From contig DBDG01000001.1 in the NCBI GenBank assembly GCA_002293475.1, positions 2,507-29,526 of the forward strand: 27,020 bases of DNA, in the 5' to 3' direction. Below the pieces are notes generated by a model. The model was given only the letters and a program-made list of their open reading frames with translations, had not been told where the DNA came from and searched no databases. Origin of the DNA: Lachnospiraceae bacterium UBA938. GTDB taxonomy: Bacteria > Bacillota > Clostridia > Lachnospirales > Lachnospiraceae. The position numbers were made by a program, and so were the translations under genes. Numbering within the stretch: the stretch's first letter is position 1; the number at the start of each line of letters is the position of its first letter. Positions 1 through 8,095 of this stretch are shown here, one piece after another.

Positions 1-24
1 GCCGGGACCCTACCAAAATACAAA

Positions 25-115
25 AAATAAATAAATAATTAAACAAATAAGTAATTAAACAATAAAATAATAAAATAAATAATGAATACAACCAATTAAC
101 CAAACAAATAATCTT
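25..115. repeat. AT-rich low-complexity spacer
   Basis: Almost pure A/T sequence made of short AAATAA-like units, including two copies of ATTAAACAA about 20 bases apart. No open frame of note. It precedes a strong Shine-Dalgarno sequence at about 118-126. Confidence 0.6.
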
Positions 116-237
116 TTAAGGAGGTGGTTTTTATGAGGGTTGCGTAGAACTGTGGGAGTGAGTTATACAATTTTAATCTTGAACTAAATATATAATCATG
201 AGCAAATCATTTTATTTGACAGAAAGGAAGAAAAACG

Positions 238-936
238 ATGAAAAAAAGACGTATTATATCTCTTATTCTGACGATGGCTTTGGTGCTGTCCGTGCATAGC
301 TTTAGTAGTATTGCCGCGACAGATCCGACACATATCGTCATTAAGAACTTAGCCTATCCTGTTACTTTAGAGGAACTTAATCTGAATTATCTGAATCTTA
401 CCAACGCTGACATACAAGTCCTTTCTCATATGAAAAATCTGAAAAGACTACATATTAGGGGCAATAATATCACAGATCTTTCCTGTGTGAACAATCTGCC
501 CAATTTGGAATATATTCAAGCAGTTGGCTGTAATCTTACGAGTCTTAATTCGTTCAGGAATTTGACAAAGTTAAAATTCTTAGGTGTGGCCTTTAATAAT
601 ATCAGTGATATTTCTGCGGTAAGCAATTTCCGTAATTTAGAAGAATTCCATGCAAACGGTAACAATATTACCAATGTTTCAGCGTTAAGATACTGCACCG
701 CCCTGACAAATCTGAATGTCGATGGCAATAATATCACCGATATTTCAGCATTTAGCCAATTGTACAATCTGACATATTTGGGTGTACATAATAATAGAAT
801 AACGGGCGGGGTTAATTTCCTCATTAATTTAAGAAATCTGAGGTGGCTGGAAATTTATAATAACCCGATTAACCGAGAAGTATTGGAATTGATCAGCATG
901 GTTTTATCAATGCAGGGTTGCGATGTTGATTATTAA
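238..936 (+). CDS. Secreted leucine-rich-repeat protein (internalin/SDS22-like)
   Basis: A 232-residue protein with a clear signal peptide: basic MKKRR, hydrophobic stretch at about 6-22, likely cleavage after SIAA near residue 27. From about residue 45 to 215 it is built of 21-22-residue leucine-rich repeats of the internalin/SDS22 type, seen as recurring NNITDIS, NNISDIS and NNITNVS turns followed by L..L..L strands. Such domains bind protein or glycan ligands outside the cell. No LPxTG, lipobox or membrane anchor is visible, so it is probably released or held by other means. The ATG is chosen for the AGAAAGGAAG site just upstream. It stands alone; the next gene begins 131 bases later. The ligand cannot be inferred. 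Confidence 0.85.
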   Translation: MKKRRIISLILTMALVLSVHSFSSIAATDPTHIVIKNLAYPVTLEELNLNYLNLTNADIQVLSHMKNLKRLHIRGNNITDLSCVNNLPNLEYIQAVGCNLTSLNSFRNLTKLKFLGVAFNNISDISAVSNFRNLEEFHANGNNITNVSALRYCTALTNLNVDGNNITDISAFSQLYNLTYLGVHNNRITGGVNFLINLRNLRWLEIYNNPINREVLELISMVLSMQGCDVDY

Positions 937-954
937 ATTTTTCCCCTAATGACC

Positions 955-983
955 TTGTGAGATTACCAAACCATACCGATAAT
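955..983 (+). promoter_or_regulatory. Candidate sigma-A promoter for the 1068 gene
   Basis: TTGTGA (955-960), 17-base spacer, GATAAT (978-983). Four and five of six bases match consensus. A small hairpin (AAGAAC, 5-base loop, GTTCTT, 1008-1024) lies in the leader just downstream. Confidence 0.4.
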
Positions 984-1067
984 AAGATTAAGGATAATTA
1001 TATCCGGAAGAACAGGAGGTTCTTTCTGTCTTAATACTAAGGCAAAACATGCTAAGGAGGGCATAAT

Positions 1068-1832
1068 ATGGCAGGTAATCTATCGATTGCGGCAACCGGA
1101 TTGGGCGGAAGCGGTCAGGTGCAACAGGTCGGGTCGGGAAAGGATCTCAAGCTTCAGCGTATTATCAACAAGTTTAAAGCCGGCAAGAAGCTGACCTCAG
1201 GCGAACTGACCTATCTTGCGGAAAAAGCACCGGAAATGTATCAGAAAGTGCTTCGTATCATGCAGAAACGGGAACAGTTGGAAAAGCGCTTGGAGGAGGC
1301 TGATTCCAAAGAAGAAGTCCAGTCGATCATGATGCAGGAGATGCAATCAATCGAGAATTTCTGTGCGAGCAGCGATGATGATTTTGAGAAAACCGCGCTG
1401 GTCAACCAGATGATGGACGCCTATGGCAAGGCAGTGCAGTCATCATCTTACAAGGAGAAACCGGATACTGAATTCACCTTTGAAGAAGAGTTCATGAATA
1501 AGGATATGCCGGGACAGGCAAAGCCAGAGCAAGAAAAGCTAGAGCAAGAAAATCCAGAGCAAGAAAAGCTGAAAAAGGAAAGGAATCTATCGGAGCGGCC
1601 GCAAGGCGGGGTTCCGGCCGAAACAATGTCGGCAGGGAACGGCATTTTCCCAGAAGAAGGAACGGATCCCGTCAGCACCGACGACAGTCTTGTCGCTGGC
1701 TGGGATAACCAGAGCCCGACCGCTACTAAAACCGGCACATTTGAAGCTGTGGCCTATAACTCAAAGGGAAACAAGAAAAGAGCCTTCGGCTCGTCAGGTT
1801 CAATAGGTGCCAAAGTGAATATCGCAATATAA
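1068..1832 (+). CDS. Hypothetical protein with helical core and Glu/Lys-rich repeat
   Basis: A 254-residue protein I cannot assign to a family. After a Gly-rich start, residues about 27-130 are strongly helical and charged (for example MQKREQLEKRLEEADSKEE), consistent with a coiled coil. Residues about 150-172 hold three copies of a five-residue Glu/Gln/Lys motif (PEQEKLEQENPEQEKL), encoded by a 15-bp tandem repeat at 1526-1570. The C-terminal third is polar and probably disordered. No signal peptide or membrane segment is seen, so it is probably cytoplasmic. The start is supported by AAGGAGGG seven bases before ATG. It is followed by a strong hairpin and converges on the ABC transporter genes. 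Function unknown. Confidence 0.75.
   Translation: MAGNLSIAATGLGGSGQVQQVGSGKDLKLQRIINKFKAGKKLTSGELTYLAEKAPEMYQKVLRIMQKREQLEKRLEEADSKEEVQSIMMQEMQSIENFCASSDDDFEKTALVNQMMDAYGKAVQSSSYKEKPDTEFTFEEEFMNKDMPGQAKPEQEKLEQENPEQEKLKKERNLSERPQGGVPAETMSAGNGIFPEEGTDPVSTDDSLVAGWDNQSPTATKTGTFEAVAYNSKGNKKRAFGSSGSIGAKVNIAI
1526..1570 (+). repeat. 15-bp tandem repeat, three copies, in coding sequence
   Basis: Units AGAGCAAGAAAAGCT at 1526-1540 and 1556-1570 flank the variant AGAGCAAGAAAATCC at 1541-1555. The repeat keeps the reading frame and lengthens the Glu/Gln/Lys-rich segment. Confidence 0.8.
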
Positions 1833-1844
1833 TAAACCAACGAC

Positions 1845-1883
1845 AAACATCAGCAGGCCTTGCGAAACGCGCTGCTGATGTTT
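1845..1883. terminator. Bidirectional intrinsic terminator between convergent genes
   Basis: A perfect 12-bp inverted repeat, AAACATCAGCAG (1845-1856) and CTGCTGATGTTT (1872-1883), with a 15-base loop that can itself form GCG/CGC pairs. It is followed by TTTTAATGTTT on the plus strand. It lies between the 1068 gene and the convergent permease gene and could serve both. Confidence 0.8.
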
Positions 1884-1922
1884 TAATGTTTCTATTATCC
1901 ATAGGCTATCACTCTTCGGCCA

Positions 1923-3083
1923 TCATTCTTCCAGCATAATTTCTTTCAGCGACATCCGTTTCAGTTTACCGCTGAACACCTTCATGAATATTTCGTATAT
2001 CATGACAAAGGATATCAAGGCAAATAGGAAGGCCGGCACTGGAAAGTTGTATTCCGGTGTCCCTAGGAGACTGTTGCCGAAATAAAGTTGTATCATCAAC
2101 TGCATCAGGCCGAACTGATAGGCCGTCCCCAGCGCAAAACCAATATAGGTCACTGGGCGGTAGCCGTTAAGGATTGCCATGGAACACTCCCGGTCGGAAT
2201 AACCCATTACCCGCATCAAGGCGATTGTCTTTGCGTTCCCTTTTATCAGTGTCATAACCGCGATGAACAGCGTTGTGACCGCCAGAACCAGTCCGATCCC
2301 GGCCATCATGACCGCCATCATCTCGCCGCCGCCCAGATCCGTTATGCTGAAGGACATAACGACCGTGGCAGCATAGCAAAAGCTGGCAAAGCCGATAAAG
2401 AAAACCAATGATAATCGGCTTCTTACCGTGCTTCTCTTAAGCTCCTTTAAAAAGCTCAGATCTTTGTCACGGTATTGGTGTTTCGGTTTACTTCTTCGGC
2501 GGCTGTTCCGGTTTTTCCCGGTCATCAGTTCCAGCGCGGGACGCTTTAATTTGCGCCACCCGTAAAGGATGCTAAGTATAGAAAAAACAAGCGTGGGCAG
2601 GACAATCAGATATATCATCAGTTCCGGATTGAAGCGCAACGTAAGCTCGGCCAAGTGACCGTCGCTTCTCATATCCTTATAGAAAGCCGGCATAAAAGCA
2701 AAGGCACCGGCAAACCCCAGAGAAGTCCCTAAGCAGACACTCAGCCCGAATACCCAGAAATTCGCAGCAATCCTCAGCTCTGAATACCCTAGGGCCTTTA
2801 GGATGCCCAGTTCCGGCTTATGGGTGTCGATATAATGTTTGATATAAAATAACAGCATAATCACCGTAGTCAGCCCCAGCGCGCCGCCGGTCACCGCACA
2901 GGTCATGTTGGCAGAAGATATGGTCAGATCATACAGCAACAAGGCATCAGGATCGGTGAACATATGACTAATCCGTGCCAGATCAAGATTGGAGTTTAGG
3001 AATAAAGTGCAGACCAGCACCGCACAGGCACACATGATAACAATACCGGTCAGTCTTACAGCGTCTTTTGTCCGGATTATCAT
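1923..3083 (-). CDS. ABC transporter permease, FtsX/MacB family
   Basis: About 386 residues with a start at MIIRTK (ATG at 3083), five bases after the stop of the ATPase gene and preceded by GGATGGTGAG. An upstream in-frame ATG at 3104 lacks a ribosome site. Hydrophobic segments lie near residues 9-30, 60-82, 105-130 and 152-172, then a very basic linker (about 190-210, rich in Arg/Lys), then four more near 222-243, 255-282, 304-330 and 342-366. This is the duplicated FtsX-domain layout with the conserved ELGILKALGYS and ALMRVMGYS loops that contact the ATPase. The large extracellular domain of classic MacB is missing. With the ATPase it forms a MacB-type exporter or mechanotransmission complex; the substrate is unknown, with peptide or lipid export possible by family. 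Confidence 0.85.
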   Translation of the reverse strand: MIIRTKDAVRLTGIVIMCACAVLVCTLFLNSNLDLARISHMFTDPDALLLYDLTISSANMTCAVTGGALGLTTVIMLLFYIKHYIDTHKPELGILKALGYSELRIAANFWVFGLSVCLGTSLGFAGAFAFMPAFYKDMRSDGHLAELTLRFNPELMIYLIVLPTLVFSILSILYGWRKLKRPALELMTGKNRNSRRRSKPKHQYRDKDLSFLKELKRSTVRSRLSLVFFIGFASFCYAATVVMSFSITDLGGGEMMAVMMAGIGLVLAVTTLFIAVMTLIKGNAKTIALMRVMGYSDRECSMAILNGYRPVTYIGFALGTAYQFGLMQLMIQLYFGNSLLGTPEYNFPVPAFLFALISFVMIYEIFMKVFSGKLKRMSLKEIMLEE

Positions 3084-3087
3084 AGGC

Positions 3088-3780
3088 TCACCATCCGATC
3101 TCATACGCAGTTTTTTGGCTGGCGTTGGGGAATTTTTCTACTATTTTCCCGCTGTTCATTTTGATGACAGTACTGGCCATGTCCGCAATGTTGGCATTAT
3201 GTGTCACCATGACAAGGGAAAAGTTCAGCTCTTTTTGCAGGATGCTGATATAGTCCAGCACCGACCGGCCGGTTTCTTCATCCAAGGCACCGGTAGGCTC
3301 GTCCAGAAACAGGACCTGCGGTTTTTTGGCCAAGGCACGGGCGATGGAAACCCGTTGCTGTTCGCCGCCGCTAAGTTCGGACGGAAAACGGTTCAGCTTG
3401 TTATCCAGACCCAGAGCTCCAATGATCGGCTGATAATCACGGTTCCCGGCCAGATCGGCACCCATCTTCACATTTTGCTTCACCGTCATCTGCGGCAACA
3501 GATAGTACTGCTGAAAGATAAAGCCCACTTTTTCTTTGCGGAAAGCCGTAAGTTCCCGGTCGGACAGGGCCGTGATATCAACGCCGTCATAGATGACCGC
3601 GCCGCTGTCCGGCCGCTCCAGGCCTGACGCAATATGTAGAAGCGTTGACTTGCCCGAACCGGATGCGCCTAGGATGACGGCATAGTCACCGTCCGCCACC
3701 GTGACGGAAACATTCTTCAGGGCAGCCGTCATGCTCTCCCCAAAACCATAGTTTTTTGTTCCATTCTTAATCTCAATCAT
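3088..3780 (-). CDS. ABC transporter ATP-binding protein, MacB/LolD family
   Basis: A 230-residue ATPase with every expected motif: Walker A GASGSGKST (about 38-46), Q-loop FIFQQYYLLPQM (about 88-98), signature LSGGEQQRVSIARAL (136-150), Walker B VLFLDEPTGALD (156-167) and switch histidine in MVTHNANIA (H194). The ELSGGEQQRV and DEPTGALD wording places it in the MacB/LolD/FtsE group that partners FtsX-type permeases, which matches its neighbour. GGGAGGAG about seven bases before ATG is a strong ribosome site. It is the first gene of the two-gene operon and is probably controlled by the palindrome overlapping its promoter. Confidence 0.93.
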   Translation of the reverse strand: MIEIKNGTKNYGFGESMTAALKNVSVTVADGDYAVILGASGSGKSTLLHIASGLERPDSGAVIYDGVDITALSDRELTAFRKEKVGFIFQQYYLLPQMTVKQNVKMGADLAGNRDYQPIIGALGLDNKLNRFPSELSGGEQQRVSIARALAKKPQVLFLDEPTGALDEETGRSVLDYISILQKELNFSLVMVTHNANIADMASTVIKMNSGKIVEKFPNASQKTAYEIGW

Positions 3781-3861
3781 TCCTATACTCCTCCCTGTTC
3801 CTACGTTAATTCGTTAGATCGTTATTTACATCGCGTTCTCTATGAATCTTATTAAAACACA

Positions 3862-3911
3862 TGTTGTACAACACTGGTTGCATTATAATACAAATCGTAC
3901 TATCCGTAAAT
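3862..3911 (-). promoter_or_regulatory. Promoter and palindromic operator of the ABC operon
   Basis: Read on the minus strand: TTTACG, 18-base spacer, TATAAT (3882-3887). Directly downstream, where transcription should start, lies the perfect 12-bp palindrome TGTTGTACAACA (3862-3873). A dyad at this position is the classical place for a repressor. The neighbouring DUF4364 protein is a candidate binder, by proximity only. Confidence 0.6.
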
Positions 3912-4005
3912 ATTATTCATAAAAAGATAATTAAAATATTATTAAAATATTATTATCGTGGATTCTGCGATAGAGCAATACTTGCAGCCGGACAGTAACA
4001 TAGCC

Positions 4006-4521
4006 CTAGAATAGATTTTCAATCAGATATTGGTAGATTTCTTGGTTTTTTTCTTGCCAGTTCTCGCAGATACAGGCGGCAGTTTCCGGTGCCGGCACCG
4101 ACAAAGTTATATCGACCAGGCGGATACCGTTATCCTTCGCGATCAGATGGGCTTCGTATTCCCCGCTGGTAGATTTGTAATAATCAGCCAAGACAGACAC
4201 CTCGTTCCGGAGTTCCAGTTCATTCTGCTTAAAATATTCGTCGATCTCCGCCCGAACACCTTCTCCGATGCGGTTCCCGAAGTATGCCAGGGTCTCGGCA
4301 CCGTCAGGAGTGAGCACCAGATGGGTGCGGTTACGTATGGACTCTGCCTTGACCAGTGAAGAATCGATCAGTTCACCGATCGCCTGCTGCAGATTAATGA
4401 AGTTCGTATAATCCCGGGTCAAAATAAAATCCCCGACCTGTGCCTTGGTCAAAGGAAAATTCACCCGGTTCAGCATGTATAAGATAATCAATTTATATAA
4501 AGTCAAAGGATCGTGAATCAT
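4006..4521 (-). CDS. DUF4364 family protein (winged-helix, putative regulator)
   Basis: About 171 residues beginning MIHDPLTLYKLIILYML, which is how DUF4364 proteins of Clostridia usually begin. The N-terminal 90 residues look like a winged helix (LTKAQVGDFIL, then LQQAIGELIDSSLV, then a wing-like THLVLTPDGAETLAYF). The remainder is a small alpha/beta domain ending in NQEIYQYLIENLF. The start is uncertain: an in-frame TTG at 4545 has AAAAGG upstream, whereas ATG 4521 fits the family start. The family is widespread but has no settled function; DNA binding is inferred from the fold. It lies upstream of the ABC operon on the same strand and divergent from degV. Confidence 0.8.
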   Translation of the reverse strand: MIHDPLTLYKLIILYMLNRVNFPLTKAQVGDFILTRDYTNFINLQQAIGELIDSSLVKAESIRNRTHLVLTPDGAETLAYFGNRIGEGVRAEIDEYFKQNELELRNEVSVLADYYKSTSGEYEAHLIAKDNGIRLVDITLSVPAPETAACICENWQEKNQEIYQYLIENLF

Positions 4522-4702
4522 AATATACCCCATGTATTTTGCCAAGTAAAGCCTTTTGAGCTGATCATTCTGTTTCCGCCTATATCCTTTATCATATAGT
4601 ATTTGATTAGAGGCCGCAATATAAACTTTGAAAGAATTATCTTGAAGAAATAAAAAAAATATATAAAAAACAAAAATTAAATATAAATAAATACATTTTA
4701 CC

Positions 4703-4731
4703 TTTACAACAATAACAAGCTGTGTTATGAT
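4703..4731 (+). promoter_or_regulatory. Promoter of the DegV gene
   Basis: TTTACA (4703-4708), exactly 17 bases, TATGAT (4726-4731), with TGT before the -10 giving an extended -10. It lies about 50 bases upstream of the start codon. The rest of the 4546-4702 spacer is AT-rich with nothing else I can name. Confidence 0.7.
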
Positions 4732-4783
4732 AAGTGGTAATAAAAACCAGATGTAACGGTTAATGAAGACCGGGAGGTAATAA

Positions 4784-5617
4784 ATGAGTTATAAGATCGT
4801 TGTAGACAGTTGCTGTGAACTGCCGGCCAATTTAAAGAACGACCCCCGTTTTGAAAGAGTGCCGCTGCGGCTGGAAGTAGGCAGTCATCATATCATGGAT
4901 GACGAACAGTTCAATCAGCAGGAATTCTTAAGGCTTGTGGCATCTTGCCCTACCTGTCCCAAATCCTCCTGCCCGTCTCCAGAAAAATATATGGAGGCCT
5001 ACGATACCGAAGCGGAAGACGTCTATGTCGTGACGCTATCTTCCAAATTAAGCGGCAGCTATAACAGCGCCGAGCTAGGAAAACAACTTTTCTTAGAAAA
5101 AAAAGCCAAAAACATCTATATCTGCGACTCAGAGTCGGCCAGCTGCGGGGAAGCGCAGATCGCCTTAAAAGCGATGGAATATGCCGATGCCGGCTATACT
5201 TTTGCGGAAGTATCAAAGCGGCTGGGTGAATTCCGGGATGCCATGAGGACTTATTTTGTTCTGGATAATCTGGAAACGCTCCGTAAAAACGGTCGCCTGA
5301 CCGGCGTGAAAGCTTTAGTGGCATCTACATTAAGCATCAAACCGGTGATGGGAGCTGATAAGGGCATAATCGTCCAAAAGAGCCAGGCCATCGGGATCAA
5401 GAAAGCACTGGTCAAATTGGTGGACACAATCATCAAAGAGAATACGAACACTACCAAGACCCGTCTCATGATTGCGCACTGTAACTGTATCGAACGTGCC
5501 GAAGAAGTAAAGAGAATGTTGCTGGAAAAAGCCAAGGCTCTGGAAATCATTATAACGGATACCGCCGGAATCAGTTCCATGTATGCCAATGACGGCGGCG
5601 TTATCATAGCTTTCTGA
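4784..5617 (+). CDS. DegV family fatty-acid-binding protein (FakB-like)
   Basis: A 277-residue protein of normal DegV length. It shows the family landmarks: MSYKIVVDSCCELP at the N-terminus, TCPKSSCPSPEKYMEAY (about 57-73), SSKLSGSYNSA (86-96, contacts the lipid carboxylate in known structures), DNLETLRKNGRLTG (161-174) and a C-terminal GPGTxG-like segment replaced by SSMYANDGGVIIAF. DegV/FakB proteins hold a fatty acid and present it to the kinase FakA for phosphorylation and use in phospholipids. No fakA is nearby. GGGAGG before ATG supports the start. It has its own promoter and converges on the LytTR gene with only 37 bases between stops and no obvious terminator. Confidence 0.9.
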   Translation: MSYKIVVDSCCELPANLKNDPRFERVPLRLEVGSHHIMDDEQFNQQEFLRLVASCPTCPKSSCPSPEKYMEAYDTEAEDVYVVTLSSKLSGSYNSAELGKQLFLEKKAKNIYICDSESASCGEAQIALKAMEYADAGYTFAEVSKRLGEFRDAMRTYFVLDNLETLRKNGRLTGVKALVASTLSIKPVMGADKGIIVQKSQAIGIKKALVKLVDTIIKENTNTTKTRLMIAHCNCIERAEEVKRMLLEKAKALEIIITDTAGISSMYANDGGVIIAF

Positions 5618-5654
5618 GCCGGCTGCTACAATAAGCATCGGGATCAGACCACTG

Positions 5655-6392
5655 TCACGGCTCCTCTTCCGTTTCCGGTACCCAGCGCCTGATAAACTTC
5701 TGCATCGAGAAGTAATAACCCGGCGACAGGGGAAGCGATATCCCGTTTTGCATGCTGACTCTAAAAAAAGAGCATTTGTCAATATAATTTATATTGATAA
5801 ATGCTCTTTGTGACAGTAACAGAAAAGAAGGATGCTCGGCAACCTGGCCGTACAGGTGCCAAAGATCTCCGGTCATGGTTATGACCCGGCCGTCAGCCAG
5901 CGAGACGCTGACATAATGGTTCTCCGTCCGCGCGCAGACAATATCATCTTCTTTAAGGTAAAAGGTTTCTTTATCCGTCCGCAGTTCGATCGCGGGCGAT
6001 TTATCTGCCGTCAGGGTGACAGCATGATTCAGCAGCGACCGGAGCGCGTCGATCTTGATCGGTTTTTCCAGAAAGGAGATATTGGACGGCGCGTTTTTCG
6101 TCTGCCGGTAAAGCGTGCGGTAATCAATAGAGGATATGCACAAGACAATCGGAGCGCTGACACCTGCCCCGATCAGTTCCAAAGCAAAAGCTAAACCGTC
6201 AGGTTCACCACTCACCATGTCAATGAAAAAAAGATCGTATTGCATCGGCGCTTTTCCCAGCACTTCAGAATTGCCAAAAGAATTTACGTAAAACCCCCCG
6301 CTGTCAGCTTTACGTCGGTCTGATTCCCGGGCAAGCAGACGTTCCATCTGCTTACGGTCGGCAATGTTATCATCACAAATAGCTATATGCAT
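5655..6392 (-). CDS. LytTR-family response regulator
   Basis: About 245 residues. A receiver domain occupies residues 1-125: acidic pair in AICDDN, phospho-acceptor Asp in LFFIDM (near 58-60), Ser in CISS, and Lys in FLEKP (near 110-112). A LytTR DNA-binding domain follows (about 132-240), with IELRTDKETFYLKEDDIV, the NHYVSV strand and SQRAFININYIDKC. Such AgrA/LytR-type regulators bind direct repeats upstream of target genes. No histidine kinase lies within the window, so its partner is elsewhere or absent. The start may be ATG 6392 or GTG 6398; AAGGATGGGGTG lies just before. It is the last gene after argG and DUF1294, about 25 bases downstream of DUF1294. Confidence 0.88.
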   Translation of the reverse strand: MHIAICDDNIADRKQMERLLARESDRRKADSGGFYVNSFGNSEVLGKAPMQYDLFFIDMVSGEPDGLAFALELIGAGVSAPIVLCISSIDYRTLYRQTKNAPSNISFLEKPIKIDALRSLLNHAVTLTADKSPAIELRTDKETFYLKEDDIVCARTENHYVSVSLADGRVITMTGDLWHLYGQVAEHPSFLLLSQRAFININYIDKCSFFRVSMQNGISLPLSPGYYFSMQKFIRRWVPETEEEP

Positions 6393-6417
6393 ATTCACCC
6401 CATCCTTTTAATGCAAA

Positions 6418-6717
6418 CTATATTATCCTGAAATCAATCGGAGCAAAAAACAGCAGTACCCACACAATAATCAGCTGTATGATCAGTATCCCCGGCATTC
6501 CTACGGTAAAATACCAGTGCCTGGTCTTATGCCGGAATGCATACATGCCGATCAAGGTGCCGATACTGCCGCCGATGATGGCAATGGTAAAAAGAGTAGC
6601 TTCCGGTATCCGGAAGGTCCTCTTCTTCGCTTTGTGTTTGTCGATGCCCATAAAGAGCAGTCCCAATATATTGACCAGTAATAAATACGCCCCGATATAA
6701 GTAAATACGCCTATCAT
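6418..6717 (-). CDS. DUF1294 family membrane protein
   Basis: A 99-residue integral membrane protein with three hydrophobic segments (about 4-23, 40-58, 72-92) and the basic GIDKHKAKKRTFRIPE loop, followed by GGSIGTLIGMYAFRHKTRHWYF, both typical of DUF1294. Its function is unknown. It starts nine bases after the argG stop, and its ribosome site GAGGAA overlaps that stop, so the two are almost certainly on one transcript and perhaps coupled in translation. Confidence 0.88.
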   Translation of the reverse strand: MIGVFTYIGAYLLLVNILGLLFMGIDKHKAKKRTFRIPEATLFTIAIIGGSIGTLIGMYAFRHKTRHWYFTVGMPGILIIQLIIVWVLLFFAPIDFRII

Positions 6718-6726
6718 ATTATTTCC

Positions 6727-7950
6727 TCACGGCTTTGGCGTCCCGTTCTCCTGCATCTTCATGGCGCGCACTTTTAAGGAAAGGCCAAACAGATTGATGA
6801 AGCCTTCGGCATCATGGTGGTCATATAACTCCCCGGTAGTAAAGGAAGCAATGCTTTCATTATAAAGAGAATAAGGCGAAGCGGTACCGGCCTTGATAAT
6901 ATTGCCTTTATAAAGCTTAAACCTTACCTCGCCGGTAACGAACTGCTGCGTGGACGTGATAAAAGCCTGGATCGCTTCGCGGAGCGGGGTAAACCATTTT
7001 CCTTCATAGACAAGCTGGGCCAGTTTATTGCCCATGTCAATCTTCACCGCATAGGTGTCACGGTCGAGGATCAGTTCTTCCAGCTGCTGGTGGGCTTCCA
7101 TCAAAATCGTTCCGCCCGGTGTCTCATAGACGCCGCGGGACTTCATGCCCACCACCCGGTTCTCGACGATGTCAATAATGCCGATGCCGTGCCGGCCACC
7201 CAGCCGGTTCAGTTCACTGATGATATCAGCCACCTTCATTTTCTTGCCGTTTAGGGACACGGGGATGCCTTTTTCAAATGTCATGGCCACTTCTTCACCT
7301 GCGTCAGGGGCTTTTTCCGGCCTTGTGCTCAGCACCAGCAGATGGTCGTAATCAGGGGCATTGGCCGGATCCTCCAGTTCCAGCCCCTCATGGCTGATGT
7401 GCCACAGGTTGCGGTCGCGGCTGTAGCTTGAGTCGGCGGAAAAGGGCAGGTCGATGCCGTGAGCCTTACAGTAGGCAATTTCCGATTCGCGGGAATCCAT
7501 GGTCCATTTCTCGTGACGCCAAGGGGCGATTATCTTCAGGTCAGGAGCCAGTGCTTTGATCGTCAGCTCAAAGCGGATCTGATCGTTGCCTTTGCCGGTG
7601 GCTCCGTGGCAGATAGCGGAAGCGCCTTCGGCTCGGGCTATTTCTACCAGTCTTTTGGCGATGACGGGCCGGGCCATTGAGGTCCCTAGCAGGTACTTGT
7701 TTTCATATACGGAATGTCCCTGGACGCAGGGCATGATGAAATCGTCGCAGAATTCATCGATGACATCTTCGATGAATAGTTTTTCTGCGCCGCAGGACTT
7801 TGCTCTTGCTTCAAGGCCGTCCAGCTCCTCGCCTTGGCCGCAGTTTACGCAGACACAGATTACTTCCATGTCAAAATTTTCTTTTAGCCAAGGGATGATG
7901 GCGGTGGTGTCTAGGCCGCCGGAATAGGCTAGGATGACTTTTTCTTTCAT
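6727..7950 (-). CDS. argG: Argininosuccinate synthase
   Basis: A 407-residue cytoplasmic enzyme that joins citrulline and aspartate using ATP, the penultimate step of arginine synthesis. The ATP pyrophosphatase P-loop AYSGGLDTTA is at 8-17. The conserved GATGKGNDQIRFE motif, TMDSRESEIAYC, and the substrate-binding SYSRDRNLWHISHEG and GGRHGIGIIDIVENR segments are all present. Length is normal for the family. CGGAGG lies about eight bases before ATG. argH, usually adjacent, is absent; instead argG leads an apparent operon with DUF1294 and a LytTR regulator. It is divergent from the GNAT/argJBD cluster across a spacer with candidate ARG boxes. Confidence 0.97.
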   Translation of the reverse strand: MKEKVILAYSGGLDTTAIIPWLKENFDMEVICVCVNCGQGEELDGLEARAKSCGAEKLFIEDVIDEFCDDFIMPCVQGHSVYENKYLLGTSMARPVIAKRLVEIARAEGASAICHGATGKGNDQIRFELTIKALAPDLKIIAPWRHEKWTMDSRESEIAYCKAHGIDLPFSADSSYSRDRNLWHISHEGLELEDPANAPDYDHLLVLSTRPEKAPDAGEEVAMTFEKGIPVSLNGKKMKVADIISELNRLGGRHGIGIIDIVENRVVGMKSRGVYETPGGTILMEAHQQLEELILDRDTYAVKIDMGNKLAQLVYEGKWFTPLREAIQAFITSTQQFVTGEVRFKLYKGNIIKAGTASPYSLYNESIASFTTGELYDHHDAEGFINLFGLSLKVRAMKMQENGTPKP

Positions 7951-8005
7951 TGGTTTTCCTCCGGAGTTGTCAGTGCTGTGCTAGGTTTTTGCGCACTCTA
8001 AAAAT

Positions 8006-8034
8006 AATATACCGCAACGACATCTAAAATGCAA
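8006..8034 (-). promoter_or_regulatory. argG promoter
   Basis: On the minus strand TTGCAT (8029-8034), 17-base spacer, TATATT (8006-8011), about 55 bases before the argG start. The -35 sits inside TAAAATGCAAG (8025-8035), which resembles the right half of the Bacillus ARG box (AAAAATKCAAK), suggesting arginine-dependent repression by an ArgR/AhrC-type protein. Confidence 0.6.
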
Positions 8035-8095
8035 GAAAAATATATACATAAAAACGGAAAGAAATTGCATAATATTAAAAAAAATAAATATACTC

